A model generated the notes under the pieces. The model was not told the DNA's origin. It saw only the letters and a program-made list of their open reading frames with translations, and did not search any database. A DNA stretch of 64,000 nt. Source: Sclerodactyla briareus. Its lineage: Eukaryota; Echinodermata; Holothuroidea; Dendrochirotida; Sclerodactylidae. Positions 24,033-36,118 of the stretch are shown piece by piece. Every line of letters starts with the position of its first letter. The first letter of the stretch is position 1. The translations under genes and the position numbers were made by a program. The stretch is taken from the NCBI GenBank assembly GCA_026419785.1, contig JAODTK010001222.1, forward strand, positions 124,001 to 188,000, in the 5' to 3' direction.

Positions 24033-27000
24033 AGAATTGTTGATGAGAAAATGAAAACCACTCGATGACAAATTCACAAATAGGAAGTAGTTGTATGATC
24101 AATTGCATATGATTACTAAGTGAATATTCAATCAAAGGAGACATGGATTGTTCAGAGGAAGTGGGTATTGACCATCGGGTGATCTCATGATCTGCCATTA
24201 TAATACCAAATATGAGCTGCATTACTAAGGCAAGATGGAGACTCTGAGGCCGGCTTGGTCTCAGAAGTCAGTGCCTCGGCATCAGCCTTGGTCTTGTGGC
24301 AGCTGGCCTCGGGAACTGGTCGAGGCCGGGTCGAGGCCGCTTGACTCTACTTAGAATTGTTTAGGGCTACAAACATTCGTTACATAGTCACGATTACTTG
24401 GGCCTAACGGTGTCGAAAAAAAACAGCCAATCTGGGTCCGAACTCCCCCGTGAGCTAAAATGCGATGGAAATGTAGTTTCGAAATTTCCAGTTATCGGAA
24501 TTTAACGGGAGAGGTATGGTCTTCGCCATCAGTTATTTGTCATCCGTCACATAGGTAATAATAATCAACCGGTGGATATCATTAAGGGAAATTATTTTCC
24601 TCAAGCTAGTATTTTTAAATAGCTACCAAAGAGCCTATCCTTAAACCTGAGATTGTAGTAAGGACTTTCCTGGAACCCCCTACAAATAGCAACAGGGCCA
24701 ATTTAGATGTCACCAAGGTTGGAAGACGAACCTTCGTAACTAGGATTGATTTGACAATCATGACATACCCACACTCGGGAACACTCGAAACACTCTGAAA
24801 CACTACCACCTGGATGTTCGTGACACCCAAAAATCTTCGTTAGTTCCCCGCCCATTGAAATTGTATTGTCATTTCTCATATTTGTTCTCTCTCATTATTG
24901 TACATTGCACATATGAGATCCACATCTCAAGGCTGATTAAACAACGCAACTGAACTCAGGGGCGAATCGAGACCTAAAAACGGGCCGGGCAATTCCTTCT
25001 TATCTAGCTGGTCACCATGAATCATCGTCGAGAGAGGTCTAAAACGGAGGATCTGACTTGTTTCCCTGGAATTTTCTCTTTCCAAGTCAAATATTGCATT
25101 GATGCGAAATTGAACTATTTCTCTTACTTTACGCAGGTTATATAATACTTCAAGAAACACCCCAATTTGCAATCTTTCCGATACGACTACGATACGTAGA
25201 ATAATTTAGGTACACGCATTTTCTAAACGACAGGTATATACGCTAAATTAATAGAAAACGGACTCTGCTACTACTTCACGCGTAATGATGTAGGGAGAAA
25301 TCTCTCGACTGCATATTTAATTTTATCATTATTAAAATGATGCATTTCTGTTAGTGGCCTACGTGTATAAAATGTATGGAATTTAAAGATGACGAATCGT
25401 CCTCCAATTTTAAATGATGTCGTAACAACCTGACCTAGTCGCCCATGACCAATCTCTGAAAGTGGCGCCGCCACTCTGCGTAACCTAACTGCGTCCATCC
25501 GTTATAGTATATGATAGAAAGGCATTTGATTCACCTATTCGAACCACACCTTAACGGTGTTTTTCTATAGCCCCATTTAGTACGTAAGCTCACATATTTC
25601 TTGTTGTATTCGTGTGATTGCACATTTATGCATTCCATAATTATGCACTGCTTCGCGACCGATTGAATATTAGGCGTAGAGATCATACCGCGATCTGCCG
25701 TCAAATAACTCCGGACGACGATTCGTCAACCATGAAATATCCTTATTTGATATTTTCCCAAGATTCAAGTTATACAAAGAAAAAGTAAATAAAGAAATAC
25801 TTGAGGTCAGGCAGGACTGCATTCGGTATAATAATAATCATATTGACACGTTTGACTTGAGGTTAAAGTAAATCAACATTGTTGGTATAGACGCCACTAA
25901 CTGCAAACTACGACCTCTGACGCATAACAGGCTACAGTATATGACTGCAAAGTCCAATAATGAGAATATCATTTCAGGTCTGATTCTGTCATATTATTAA
26001 TTCATACGTGGATTATTCGTTCCGTTCGCTTGCACTCAGGATCATGTAAAAAGAGTGTCCTTTATATTGCATTCAAACAATATAGTTGATTAAAGTGATC
26101 AAAATTAATGGAACTAATTAAAAACATAGTAAGTTGTTTAATACTAGCAGCAATCATACTTGGGAATTTGGGAAATTCTACAGCCTTTCGGCTGAAAATA
26201 TTCTGAATATACTAAGCAACATACAAGAACATATGATAACATATCTCGATACCAAGTGTCGTTGGGTGATACCCGGATTCGAATCCTGGTCTCTCGCGGA
26301 CCCGATATCTTGAAATGGCGTCAACGAAGCGTTTTTATGTGTATGAAAAGGCGCCCTTCTCAATAAAATAGTTGGATAGTAGTCCAGTCCAGTCTACATA
26401 TTTCCACACTTGCACTATATACAAATATACTTTCTACTAGTTTTTCTTAAGAAAAATAATTCAAATAGCGACGAATAATATCTAAACTTATTATACACTC
26501 TAGGCCTATTTGTAGGCCGATTGTGAGTAGTAACTTGTCGTTCTTTTTATATTGTACGTGAAACGAAGTGGAGATTTACGATGCCTCGTATTAGACGGCA
26601 CCGCATGAAACGCTGAAATGCATCATTGTGCCGCCCAGGTAACTGTGTAAGCACGCGTAAATGTTCGATGAGTATGTAGGAAGTATAGAACTTAGCAATT
26701 TTAGTCCATGTCCAACCTTCGAGCAAGAAATAAAGTGTGTCTCAATCGTGTCCATATATTGACAGTTACCGGTACTACCCCCATCCTATCAGGGACAAAA
26801 AGTTATTCAACCGCATATTGAAGTTTTCTAAAATTTGCCACTGATGTACAATAATTTGATTAATCAGAGACCACAGAGCCTTGGATCGATTTTGAGTTGT
26901 TATCTGAAAGATTAGGATTGTCATCATGGCAGTCAATCCTTCTTTGTTTGACGTTAAGATGATCATCGCAGCATCTCTCAGTCTCGATCAGCTCTAAGAT

Positions 27001-27314
27001 GCTAGTAGCAACCGCTCCTCTCAGATAGGTGCAACGAATTTAAATCTTTTTCTAAACGCATATCAACACAGTGAATTCAAACACGTTGCCAAATTGCATG
27101 TTGGAGGAGTGAAGTGTGAGTTTTGAACACGGTTCTTTAGTGTAGATTTAGCTTCAGAAGCATTGTAAGAAGATAAAAGGAAAAGCCCCCAAGCCTAGAA
27201 ATGTTATAATGTCAAAAACATAGTATAATCATAATAATGAAACTTCGTTCGGAGTTGGTACGCATGTTCAATCATGAAGTTATGGTCTTTTAAAGATTGG
27301 TAATTTATCATAAC
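24033..27314. other. intergenic, nothing recognised
   Basis: This is the region 3' of the lipase. A patch at 24240-24350 repeats 'gcctcgg' and 'cgaggcc' motifs. A B-box-like GATTCGAATC near 26278 is treated under rejected items. No exon was supported. Confidence 0.45.
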
Positions 27315-27447
27315 TAAATTGGCAATTTTGCGAATTGCCAAATTTGATGATGTATTTCCTACAATCATGTGTTATTAAGAAAGTATATCTTACTTCTAGT
27401 TAGAAATGACGTCATCAAAATATGCCAACTTGCAAATTGCCAATTTA
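27315..27447. mobile_element. MITE-like inverted-repeat element
   Basis: The left arm 'taaattggcaattttgcg' continuing 'aattgccaaatttgatga' is matched in reverse complement by the right arm 'catcaaaatatgcc' followed by 'aacttgcaaattgccaattta'. The arms are about 35 bp, the total about 133 bp, with a 60-bp loop. The left arm is itself nearly palindromic (AAATTGGCAATT with AATTGCCAAATTT). No coding capacity. Confidence 0.7.
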
Positions 27448-28493
27448 TTTATCATTCTTAGAAAGAAATCCTTATCTCCTCAACCGGGGACATCTATGAC
27501 AAAGTGATATGCACATGATTTTCAATACTCTATAGTTTATAGTTTTAAACAGAGAAAATTTTGGCTGTGGAATATCCCTTTAACCTTGTGTTTCACTCAT
27601 TGAATTATGGTTGTTCTTGGTTCAAGAGTCACGTCATTCCCCCTAAAAAAAAGCGGTCACGCGCATTGACAGTGGTCGCATATATTTCATGACGTCTTTG
27701 GTCAACTAACTATAGCAAACTACCTGAATACAGAATTCACATAAACTGGATTAGGGTTTTGAAGTGGTTTTCTGGTTTGGAGCTGATCCTCGTCTACTGA
27801 TTAAAGCTTCCTGATCCCTGGATCCCGGACAATCCCGCAAGGCTAAAGAAGCACAATAGAAGTCTTTCATAATCAATTAGCGGTAACACCATTAAACCCA
27901 CGATCCACACGTCACATCATCAGCACACATCGGCGAAAACCAGAATCAACACACGCAATCATTAGCAGAAATTAGGCTATTAAGTCGAGGATCGGGGATA
28001 TCGATTTCTTCAAATGATTTGATTGAATTCTACATTTTGAGCGGTTGTTGTAGCGGGCTCGGCTGTTTGACTACCAAATTACATCAAAATACAAAACAAT
28101 AGTAAGTAACATTATTTTCCCCCCGATCCATAATACACCAACTAATGTTTGTCTCCAGCAAATGTAGCGGAGCACTCCTCAGCAACTGATGTGGCGAGGA
28201 AATCACGGATGTAGCTCGAACTGACAATATTTCCAGTGGATCAGGGGATGATTGTTCAAGGTGCAATCTGGCCCTGCTGCTGCTGATGTTCGGTAACTTC
28301 GACTACTTCTCTCCGATGGAGCATCACAAAGAATTATTGTTAGTAATCATCAAGTTTACCAGGCACCCAACACAATGTTACACCAACCGCGGACATTGGT
28401 AGAAGAAACAAATTATGTAGGAACACTCAAACGGAGGCTAATTTGAGCGATAATTGAGGTAATTACGGACAATGTTTTGTTGGGAATCATTAC

Positions 28494-28636
28494 CAACTAG
28501 TTCGTACGAAGGAGTGGACTGGCATAGAAGACTGCCTCCATCTTTGAACTGCGCCTCACTGGAGCCTTTCAGCGAATTCCCTCTGATGAAGTACCACAAA
28601 GAATTCATCTCCAGCGTTCTGTAGATGAGCTGTGAC
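28494..28636 (-). CDS. unnamed minus-strand gene, exon 10 (tentative)
   Basis: The acceptor TTTCTCAG precedes 28636 on the minus strand. The exon starts in phase 0 as VTAHLQNAGDEFFVVLHQ and REFAERLQ before a TGA. One frame change just before it continues as SSEAQFKDGGSLLCQSTPSY, then a possible donor TTG|GTAATG at 28494. It continues the phase of the exon at 28945-29061. I do not recognise the protein. The reading is extracellular-looking beta-sandwich-like sequence, which is only an impression. Confidence 0.45.
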
Positions 28637-28944
28637 CTGAGAAACAAGAACACGGATAAAAAGTGCGATTTGCTGGCTTTGGTAGAGTCCTCTTTGTGCA
28701 TTGAATCCGTAGACAATAGCTCATAACCAACACACTGATATCGCTTTCTTGCAGTGGCCTCAAGCCTAGGGAAAGGAGAGGCGGGGTCGCAGTAGGGCGT
28801 TCCCATAGTTGAAGGATGTTGTCATTGATTTACAGGACAAAAATGTTACGCTTCAACCCATGATTAAATATGAAATGACGTCTAAAGGATGATTTTACCA
28901 CCTCACAATTTTAAATCCTTCAAATATTAGACGATGCCACCCAC

Positions 28945-29061
28945 CTCTGCTGTCGTTGAATTGTACAGAAGAGATCGGCCATTGATGTTAGTGATGAAAG
29001 CATTGCCCCTCTTGACGACGCTGAATGGGCCACTGTCATCTTCTACGTCCACTGATTTCAC
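28945..29061 (-). CDS. unnamed minus-strand gene, exon 9
   Basis: A 117-base exon (39 codons, phase 0 to 0) with acceptor GATCCAG before 29061 and donor GCAGAG|GTGGGT at 28945. It reads VKSVDVEDDSGPFSVVKR, then GNAFITNINGRSLLYNSTTA, with one N-glycosylation sequon (NST). It joins in phase to the exon at 34554-34651 upstream and to 28636 downstream. I see some loose likeness to the start of lipin proteins (a PF-V...NG pattern), but it is too weak to use. Confidence 0.55.
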
Positions 29062-29998
29062 CTGGATCATGAAAAGGAATAGGGATTTAGATATCTACTC
29101 GAACATTCGACTTTGTGCAAAGAGAAGCAGTGTATTTTTTTTACGCATTAACATGGGAACAAAATAACAACAACTACAACAACGAGAACTTGTTTACGTT
29201 CTGAAACTCTGATAATCACAATCAACGTGACCAACGGTCGTGGGTGTCAGGTTTACTACTTGTTGTATAAATTAAATTATGCGGCTTGTAAACGAGCTTC
29301 CGTTCCCAGATGTTAGCTTTCATGCCATTGTTAATTGGCGAAACCTTTGTTTCAGTAACCTTATGGGCCTCCTAATGACTCCCGTGTCCCCATACAGAAT
29401 CGAAGAAACAAAGACACAGGATTTCGTTGATCTATAATGTATATACAGTAACAAATGAGTCAATGCAATTACCACAGAGGGTTCAAAATTTACGAAAGAA
29501 ATCATAAATGTATAAGATATCGAGTCTTGATCAGAAATAGTACTAAAGTCGCCTGTTTCGGTTTAATCAGGAATATTCATTATTTGTTCGATTGATCTGA
29601 GGACCTTCAATTTAAAATGTTAATATTGAAGTTACCAGAATGGAACGGATTTGTTTTCTCATCAGCAACACACCACCGTACATTGTATGGAAGACAATAT
29701 AAACGGGGCAATACATTCACTAGGAGTCCCGTAAATAAGGCTAACTATTTTGGACATTCAAATTCAACGGAAAGATTCTCGAAAAAGAGATCAATCTTCG
29801 ATTGAACATTACGCTTCACAAAGAGCAGATCATTCCGCCCAAATGAACAAACTCCGCTATATTTTTTATTCCGTTGGGGAGGCGAAAAATGGGAAAATGA
29901 CCACGTAGTTCACCGCAGAGTGTGGCGTGTGTGTAGTGGCGCTCCTCGTAGGAACGATATCCAAAGAACGCAAACGTCCATTAGGTTCAAATTAGACA
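29062..29998. other. intronic or intergenic, nothing recognised
   Basis: No feature could be supported. It lies within the intron between the exons at 28945-29061 and 34554-34651 if those belong to one gene. Confidence 0.4.
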
Positions 29999-30670
29999 TG
30001 TTGGTCACAGTTATAAAGCAAAGGAACCCCACTGTTTTGGGATCAGGCCTGCGGCCACCCAAGATTAACAGAGGTCGAAGTCTGAAAAGGATTTTGAGCA
30101 ACATAACGTGCAACGGAAAGATGTAGAGAAACTAATATTGGCATGAACGATTGCTATGTAGTGAAGAGTACCTCTATTGTATAGAGGTCTGCTCCAATAT
30201 CACCATAGGTCAACAGAGGCCAGAAATCTGAAAAGCTTGTGAACACAATAAACAGTGCAAAGAAACCTTACTGGTGTGGGATCAGGCTCAAGGTCACCAA
30301 AGGACGATAGAGGTCAAAATTGTGGGCACAATAACTGTACAATGAAGCGATTTGGATCTCTAACTCGGGACGAGGGGTTGATATGTAGAGTGGTGATCTC
30401 TATTGTTTTGCACTCCTAACTAGCACACCTATTCCGGTGTAAGGAGTTACACAACATTGTGTGAAGGTTGTGTACGAAATTACACAAATAGTGCAGATAT
30501 ACACACACATTTTTTGAGGAGTGTGGGGTCAAATCCAATGCCACCAAAAGTCTGGAGCTTTGACTAGAATATGGGAACGCAATGATGTAGAAAAGAGTGC
30601 TTGTGGAGTAGATCATCCATATTTGTCTTGAGGTCAGTTACAAGGTGACCAAAAGTCTACAGAGGTCAAG
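29999..30670 (+). repeat. degenerate tandem-type repeat (about 150-250 bp units)
   Basis: Three or four decayed units share the phrases 'gggatcagg' or 'ggggtcaaa', then 'aaggtcaccaaa', 'agaggtcaaa', 'tctgaaaag' and 'cacaataa', near 30045, 30285 and 30530-30660. The SINE at 30671 is inserted straight after the last 'agaggtcaag'. Confidence 0.6.
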
Positions 30671-31024
30671 CCTTAACCGAGTGGTTGGCACAATTAGTAG
30701 AGCGTCAGCCTTCCACCGGGTAGACAACGGGGTTCGATTTCCCTGTCGGGTCATACCAGAAGGGAACCTGTTGCTTCTCGCTGGGCGCTCAGCACGAGGG
30801 ATTGGAGCAGGGACAAACGAGGGGTTAGGCAATTTTGCGAGTTTGCCGTCCCTGGTTGATTACCCCCACCCACAGTTAAGGACAGCTAAAAAGGCATGGC
30901 CTTATTCCGTAATAGTGAAGGATTCGAGTGAGATGATATAAGGTGCAGTATCAGGTCTTGACACCCGTGCTGGGCCTTGAATAGGATCGATCCTCTGCTC
31001 GGCAAGGGTACCATTTAAAAAATA
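30671..31024 (+). mobile_element. tRNA-derived SINE, copy 2 (full length)
   Basis: The head holds an A-box-like 'ttggcacaattagtagagcg' (30685-30704) and a B-box-like GGTTCGATTTCC (30731-30742) at tRNA-like spacing, so it would carry an internal Pol III promoter. The body has 'gggacaaacgaggggttagg' near 30810, and the 3' region has 'gctgggccttgaatagga' and 'ctctgctcggcaag'. It ends in a short A-rich stretch. Body and tail match the copy at 62146-62507 on the opposite strand. Confidence 0.85.
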
Positions 31025-33786
31025 TTAAGGTAGGGAGTGGAGCTCACCGCTCCCAGTGGTTGAACTCTGGTGATCTAATGTACTTCTCTGTGAACTATTA
31101 ATGATTTCTCTATTGTCTTCTGCGATCCCTAAAGAGTTCTTAACCATCTGATTACACAAATGTACGTATAATAATATATATAAGTATAACAAATATGAAG
31201 AGTACAAAATTTTCAGTTCCAAAGTATGGCCCCTAATACTGGTCCATAATTTGTTTGCAAGCATCCCCAGTTTTCGGGTAATATCATTGGAAGGTTCACG
31301 TCTATGCCCTGCAGGCTAATATGCCTAGTCCCGATCTCTTAATTCCAGAAAGCAGCTAAGACATTGGATAGGGAAGGGTTTTCGGATGGGGGGTGGGGTG
31401 AAGAGTGTTGATTGATTGAAGAGGGATCCAAGGGAGGGTGTCCCTATCTACTATCTATCTATCTATCTATTATCTACCAGTCTGAAACTTATGCTTTTTG
31501 GGCCACACGATGTTTGTGCTTTGAGAATTTCGACCAGATCGATAGCGGCATAATGTTCATTGCTGGGATGAGTATTGTTGACCACCTGAAGGTCAAGGTA
31601 AAATTGCATTGAAGGCACAAGGGGGCAATAAGTGGAAAACTGCGAACGCTACTTCTCCACTACATTAGGTTGCACAGGCTGACATTCCTGCTAATGATGG
31701 TCTATCAACGTACTTCGGGAGTTCAGAAAAATTGTTGGTCCAAGGTACCACTTACGCCCATTTATGAAATTTCACAAAATAGTACTTGAAATGCATCTCC
31801 TCCCACGAGCTTCAATTGATTTTTCATTAAATGTATTGGTCATGGGGTAAAGGGCATTGGTGGTGTTCGGAAATTTTGCCAGTCCCAGTTTGGGTTAAGG
31901 CCCAATTCATATGTAGGACGTTCCTGTTAACGTGAGATCCCATCTCACTTGAGCCCTACGGCCAGTTTTTTTTTTTAGCTCAAACCAGCTATGACCTTTG
32001 GAGGTGTCGTTCAGCTGTTTTTGCAGACTTGGGTATGCAACATCATTTGTGCGTATAAGAATGAAACAGTAACATTGATGAAAAGACAGCAAAACAGTCA
32101 TTTTTTTTATGGCTGGTTGGACAAAACTGGGCCCACGTGGCTATTGTTGGTAACTGCCTTCTTGGCCTCATGGATCTCGAACATATTTAACAAATGTAGT
32201 ACTTCGTCTGTTATTTGTGCAGTTCGAGCTAGAGTACATTAGTGCTCTAGTTCTGCAATTTCTGTGGCCTCAGATGCAAGTCAGTGCAATGCACACCTAA
32301 ACACCCTCTCCGTTTTAAAAAATTACGTTTGTATTTTTCCACTACTTTGATATAAACCGGTGGAATCGAAGCACCTAAATATCCGACCCGTTCTGGAAAT
32401 AAAATTTGAGTTTACATACTCGTTTTTGCCGGGCCGGTTCTACGCCCTCTCCCCTCCTCAAATGTTTTCAATGAGAATGCCGCAGAGGATTTGAATGCTC
32501 TAAATAGTTTCTATGCTCTAATGTTTCAACGCCTTTGCAGCTAGTAGCTAGGAAAAGCTTTACAGTGGTCTAGGTTTTCAAAGATCTCTGGTATCTGTCA
32601 GATGGGCGCACAATTTCACCCCCACCCATGGGGCGTCACAGGTGGGGGAGGGGGAAACATGTCCCCCCAATTTCAAAAGTAGGTGGGATTCATACGTTTG
32701 TCCCACTTTCCGGAACGTAATAAAAAATAATAGGCACATGCCCGATTGTATCACTCTAAATGATTAAATTTTTGTCTAACCAAAACAATATCGCGTCGAA
32801 ATTGTCTAAGTCCACTAATGCCAGATGCGGACCAGGAGAAGATCGGGACGCGACTAGGGCCGAAGTCGAAGGATTTCATGTTCTCATACGAGTTCACGAT
32901 TTCAAATCGTATAGCCAAAAGTGCATGATTTTTCAATTGTTTCGCGCGCTATGGCATTTTTCTTCCAGGCGTTGTAGGCTAAATATGCGATGTAATGCTT
33001 CAATTAATGGTTCACTCGAATAATTTCAGAAGCCTTGGGGGCCGGACTGCCTCTGAGATGCCAAAGTCGAGCGAAAATTCGTGGAAAAATATTGAAAGGA
33101 AAAAGCAAGGTGGAATAAACAATGCCTGATTTGTTTGCAGATTCTTTCGAAAAAGTGCCCGAAACAACGCTTCGGGCGCGCGCCGGTAATTTCCAATGAT
33201 TAACTTCGGGTAAAAATTTTCTGCTCCCAAATTGAAATGGTCCCTTACGCCTATGGTGTCCAAACAAGCCAGATTGAAAATGGAATACAAACATACCAGT
33301 GTGATAGTCGGTAAATCAATCTTAGTATGCCACATACAAATGTTTTTTTTCTGTTTTGTACTCAAATCAACACTGAGATGCGTGCTATTGGGCCTGGCAA
33401 GTGCTGTTTCCGTCGATCTGGAGGATATGGAAATCTATTTTTTTCATCGATGGTGGCGCTCCGCTGAGTTGGTCATTTGCATTCGATGTTGTGCCCCCCA
33501 CTGTTTCAAACGAATCGTATGCTACTGGATGCCTCTGCCTTCACCCCACCAAAAACGAGCGTGATTTTTTTTTGTGCAGTTTTGTGCAGCCTTTGATGCA
33601 AGAAAGTGGCATATAGTCACACACCTTAACATCCACTCTGTGTTGTTGAAACTGATTTCCGAATTTCCATCTGGTCCTAATAGTTGCATTGAGTCTTAAG
33701 GGGAGTGTTCTTTTAAGTGCCCTCACGTGCCCTCAGATGCAATTTGGTGCGATGTAGCTCACCTAAATACATCCCCTAAAAAATCC
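31025..33786. other. non-coding, with short repeats
   Basis: Contains a CTAT run (31448-31477) and one of two related dispersed sequences (32265-32330; partner at 33719-33785). No exon was supported. Confidence 0.4.
33719..33785 (+). repeat. dispersed repeat, second copy
   Basis: 'gccctcagatgcaatttggt' followed by 'gcgatg' and 'cacctaaatacat' matches 32265-32330 ('gcctcagatgcaagtcagtg', then 'caatg' and 'cacctaaacac'). The two are 1.45 kb apart, in direct orientation, with about 75% identity by eye. The family is unknown. Confidence 0.6.
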
Positions 33787-33840
33787 CCCCCCCCCCAAAA
33801 AAAAACCCTCCCCCCCCCAAAAAAAAGAGAAAGAAATGGT
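33787..33840. repeat. alternating poly-C and poly-A tracts
   Basis: C11, A9, then C runs and another A run within about 50 bases, just before a LINE fragment. Confidence 0.9.
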
Positions 33841-33929
33841 TTAACTTAAAGACAGGCACGTGGGGGCAGGATGATACATCCCGCCCGGAAGCCTCAAGCC
33901 TACCTCCCGGTGCCTACGCCCCTGAGCTC

Positions 33930-34200
33930 CGACATTGACTATGAGGGATACCCCCAGGCTATGGAAACCCTATCAGTAAATAGTACTGCGGATCGCAGAA
34001 ACGAAATCTGTGCAAAGTTTGCTTCTTCTTGCCAGAGCTCTGTGCGGTATTCTGCGTCGGTCGATGCTAACCGGGGACAGCATGGTATGCAATTACGCAA
34101 CAATCGCAGATATGATGAACCTAGGTGCAGGACCCGCAGGCGGGACAATAGTTCAATCCCCTTTCTTACCAGGTGCCTCAATCAAGTGTATTTGCCCCCC
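33930..34200 (+). pseudogene. LINE reverse transcriptase C-terminal fragment
   Basis: YEGYPQAMETLSVNSTADRR, NEICAKFASSC, then HGMQLRNNRRYDEPRC and RTRRRDNSSIPFLTRCLNQ match the C-terminal tail of a group of animal LINE reverse transcriptases (pattern Y-eAL-L-LetL-dRR-lc-kFA ... LR-ry-e-R-r-NS-IP-ltRlLN). One frame carries nearly all of it. Only this 3' piece is present and the upstream RT is missing. Confidence 0.75.
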
Positions 34201-34553
34201 ATCGTGCCTCTGCTGTCAGTGTTCAGTTTGGGGACTAGTCCTTTTAGTAGGTGTATGGTATTTTAAGTATTTTGTCATATAATTTTGATTTTAATTGTAA
34301 TATTCATGCAATTCAGCTTCCAGCTGCAGATAATAAAGTCAAATAAATTCCCTTTTTTTTTTTTTTTAAATTAGAAGCCTTTTAAAGAGCCGCTCAGTGA
34401 TAACTCAAATGCTCATTCCAGGCATTCGTTCCTTTTTGCGGTTCCTGTCCTACAGAACAAACCTATGAACAAAATGCTATAATTCACCACTGGCAAATCA
34501 GTGATTGTCGAACATGGTCACGCTACACCGAAGGTAAACAATCCGCGACTAAC

Positions 34554-34651
34554 CTTTGTTCCTTCTGTCGTGAAGGGAATTTCCCCACCGGAAGTGGTCT
34601 CAACAGTAACAGTGCCGCATCGGGTAACCGTTGTATGGTTAGTTTCATGAC
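34554..34651 (-). CDS. unnamed minus-strand gene, exon 8
   Basis: A 98-base exon with acceptor GGATATAG before 34651 and donor AAAG|GTTAGT at 34554. It starts in phase 1, ends in phase 0 and reads GHETNHTTVTRCGTVTVE and TTSGGEIPFTTEGTK, with one sequon (NHT). Joined to the exon at 36068-36118 it gives NNGHETNH, and to the exon at 28945-29061 TKVKSVD, with all phases matching. Function unknown. Confidence 0.6.
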
Positions 34652-34859
34652 CTATATCCAACAAAGCACAATATGATAATGAATTAGGATATATTAAAAA
34701 AAAAATCCTATTCCCCTCTCCACAACTCTCTCAGTTGGCTATCTCTCTGCCTTTCCCTTGTCTCTCAGACCTCGAATCTTACGGAAGGGAATCGGACTCT
34801 GGGAGGTTTAGCACCCGTCTCAAGATGTGCATGGGCAGGCCAAGTATGGCCGTCGTCTA

Positions 34860-35130
34860 GCTACGTAACATTATGTCGGCCTGAGAAACCCCAGATGGGA
34901 GCCTATGCTGATTGTGACTGCGTCGGGTGCCCCAATCAGAAAAGTATAACCCGGACTTTAACATCCCGCAGCCTCTGTACCTCCAGTCGTATATCCTGGT
35001 ATTCCTCTATATTTTCTCTTCTTTCACCGTTTGGTATGGCCACGTCGACGAATATTGCCTCTCTTGCGGCCAGGTCAATTATGATCAGGTCTGGCTTTAT
35101 TCATGATAGTCGATCAGTTCCCCATTTCGT
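34860..35130 (-). pseudogene. LINE C-terminal fragment
   Basis: On the minus strand: IKPDLIIIDLAAREAIFVDV, AIPNGERRENIEEYQDIRLE, VQRLRDVKVRVI, then after a frame change LIGAPDAVTI. This matches the C-terminal domain of a common LINE group (K-D-ivvd...ea-liDvaiP-d-nv...K-Yqdl--ei-r-w-vk--viPvviGalg). It is probably the 3' end of the same element as the RT motif at 35795-36010, inserted in an intron of the unnamed gene in the same orientation. Confidence 0.8.
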
Positions 35131-35794
35131 CCCAAGGGATCATGACATTTTATTCTGTGGGTTTGGTTCGTGAACCAATAACTCACTAGTTCCCTTTAGA
35201 TCTTAAACACTGGCACGACTTATGAAGCCATTCGAGAAATTAGGTAAAAATGCCCAGAAAAACTGCCGTTGTTTGTTTTTATTATTGCAGTCTATGGTCA
35301 ATAGATAGTGCTAGAGGCTCAGCTGCATTTTTCCATTGATTTTGGGAGAAGAAGAACCAAAAAAAGGTTGTGTTGTCTTGACTGGCTATGTGAACTGCTT
35401 CAATTTCTGTACTTGACAACTGCGTCCCATAGTGGTTACCCCCATGTGTACGGAGGTGGATTGATAACACGCTATATGATCATCAACATTTCTATATCAG
35501 GTTCACATATTTGGGACCATGAACTTAGCCGATCACTTCTCGTTCAGAGGCCAAACCGTTTTGAAATACCCAGAACAACGGAACATCTATGTAAGCTAGC
35601 CACACAAACTATTATTTTCGAGATGATGATTCAATTGCAACATTAGAGGGTGTCATATTTTTTTTTTTTTCATAACAAGGATATTAATGTTTGGACTCGA
35701 TGGTCTTGAAAAATGAAACCAAGCTTGTTCCCGCCATCGTTTTCTCTTATATACAATGTTAACTGCCGCTCTGATATTTACATTACGGCACTCA

Positions 35795-36010
35795 TTTACT
35801 CTTGCATGTGATGATAATTCTCCCTGGAATTTCTGTTGTTATTTTTATTAAGTTGTTATACAGTCTGAGTACTGAGTGTTTGAATGCGTCATCGCTCTCA
35901 TTGCACGTTCCTATGGGGAAATATCGTCTGCAAAACTGGCTCTTATCTGCCACCACGTTTGCCATCTTTTCCCAGTAATTACGAAATAACCAAACATAGT
36001 TTTCCCCAGT
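35795..36010 (-). pseudogene. LINE reverse transcriptase fragment with FADD motif
   Basis: The minus strand reads ASFADDIS in one frame and then, after a shift, GTCNESDDAFKHSVLRLYNN and LIKITTE. This is the YADD/FADD catalytic box of a non-LTR reverse transcriptase followed by its usual helix. It lies about 700 bp upstream, on the same strand, of the C-terminal fragment at 34860-35130. Confidence 0.7.
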
Positions 36011-36067
36011 CATCCTTTCCTATTTCATCTCTAAAATTTAGTTTACTGGTGATTTATTTCCGTCTAC

Positions 36068-36118
36068 CATTATTGACGAGTTCCTGCGTACAGGTCAGGG
36101 GATCATAACAGTCTATAC
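36068..36118 (-). CDS. unnamed minus-strand gene, exon 7
   Basis: A 51-base microexon with a strong acceptor (TCTATTTTCTTTTAACAG before 36118) and donor AATG|GTAGAC at 36068. It runs from phase 1 to phase 1 and reads IDCYDPLTCTQELVNN, with two cysteines that look extracellular. It splices in phase into 34554-34651. Confidence 0.55.

Noticed and set aside
26225-26345. tRNA-like B box (GATTCGAATC) in minus orientation
   Set aside because: The B-box core is palindromic and no convincing A box or cloverleaf pairs with it.
28945-29061. Lipin N-terminal domain
   Set aside because: Only a loose PF-V and NG spacing; the conserved RFGK and GEAFFV blocks are absent.
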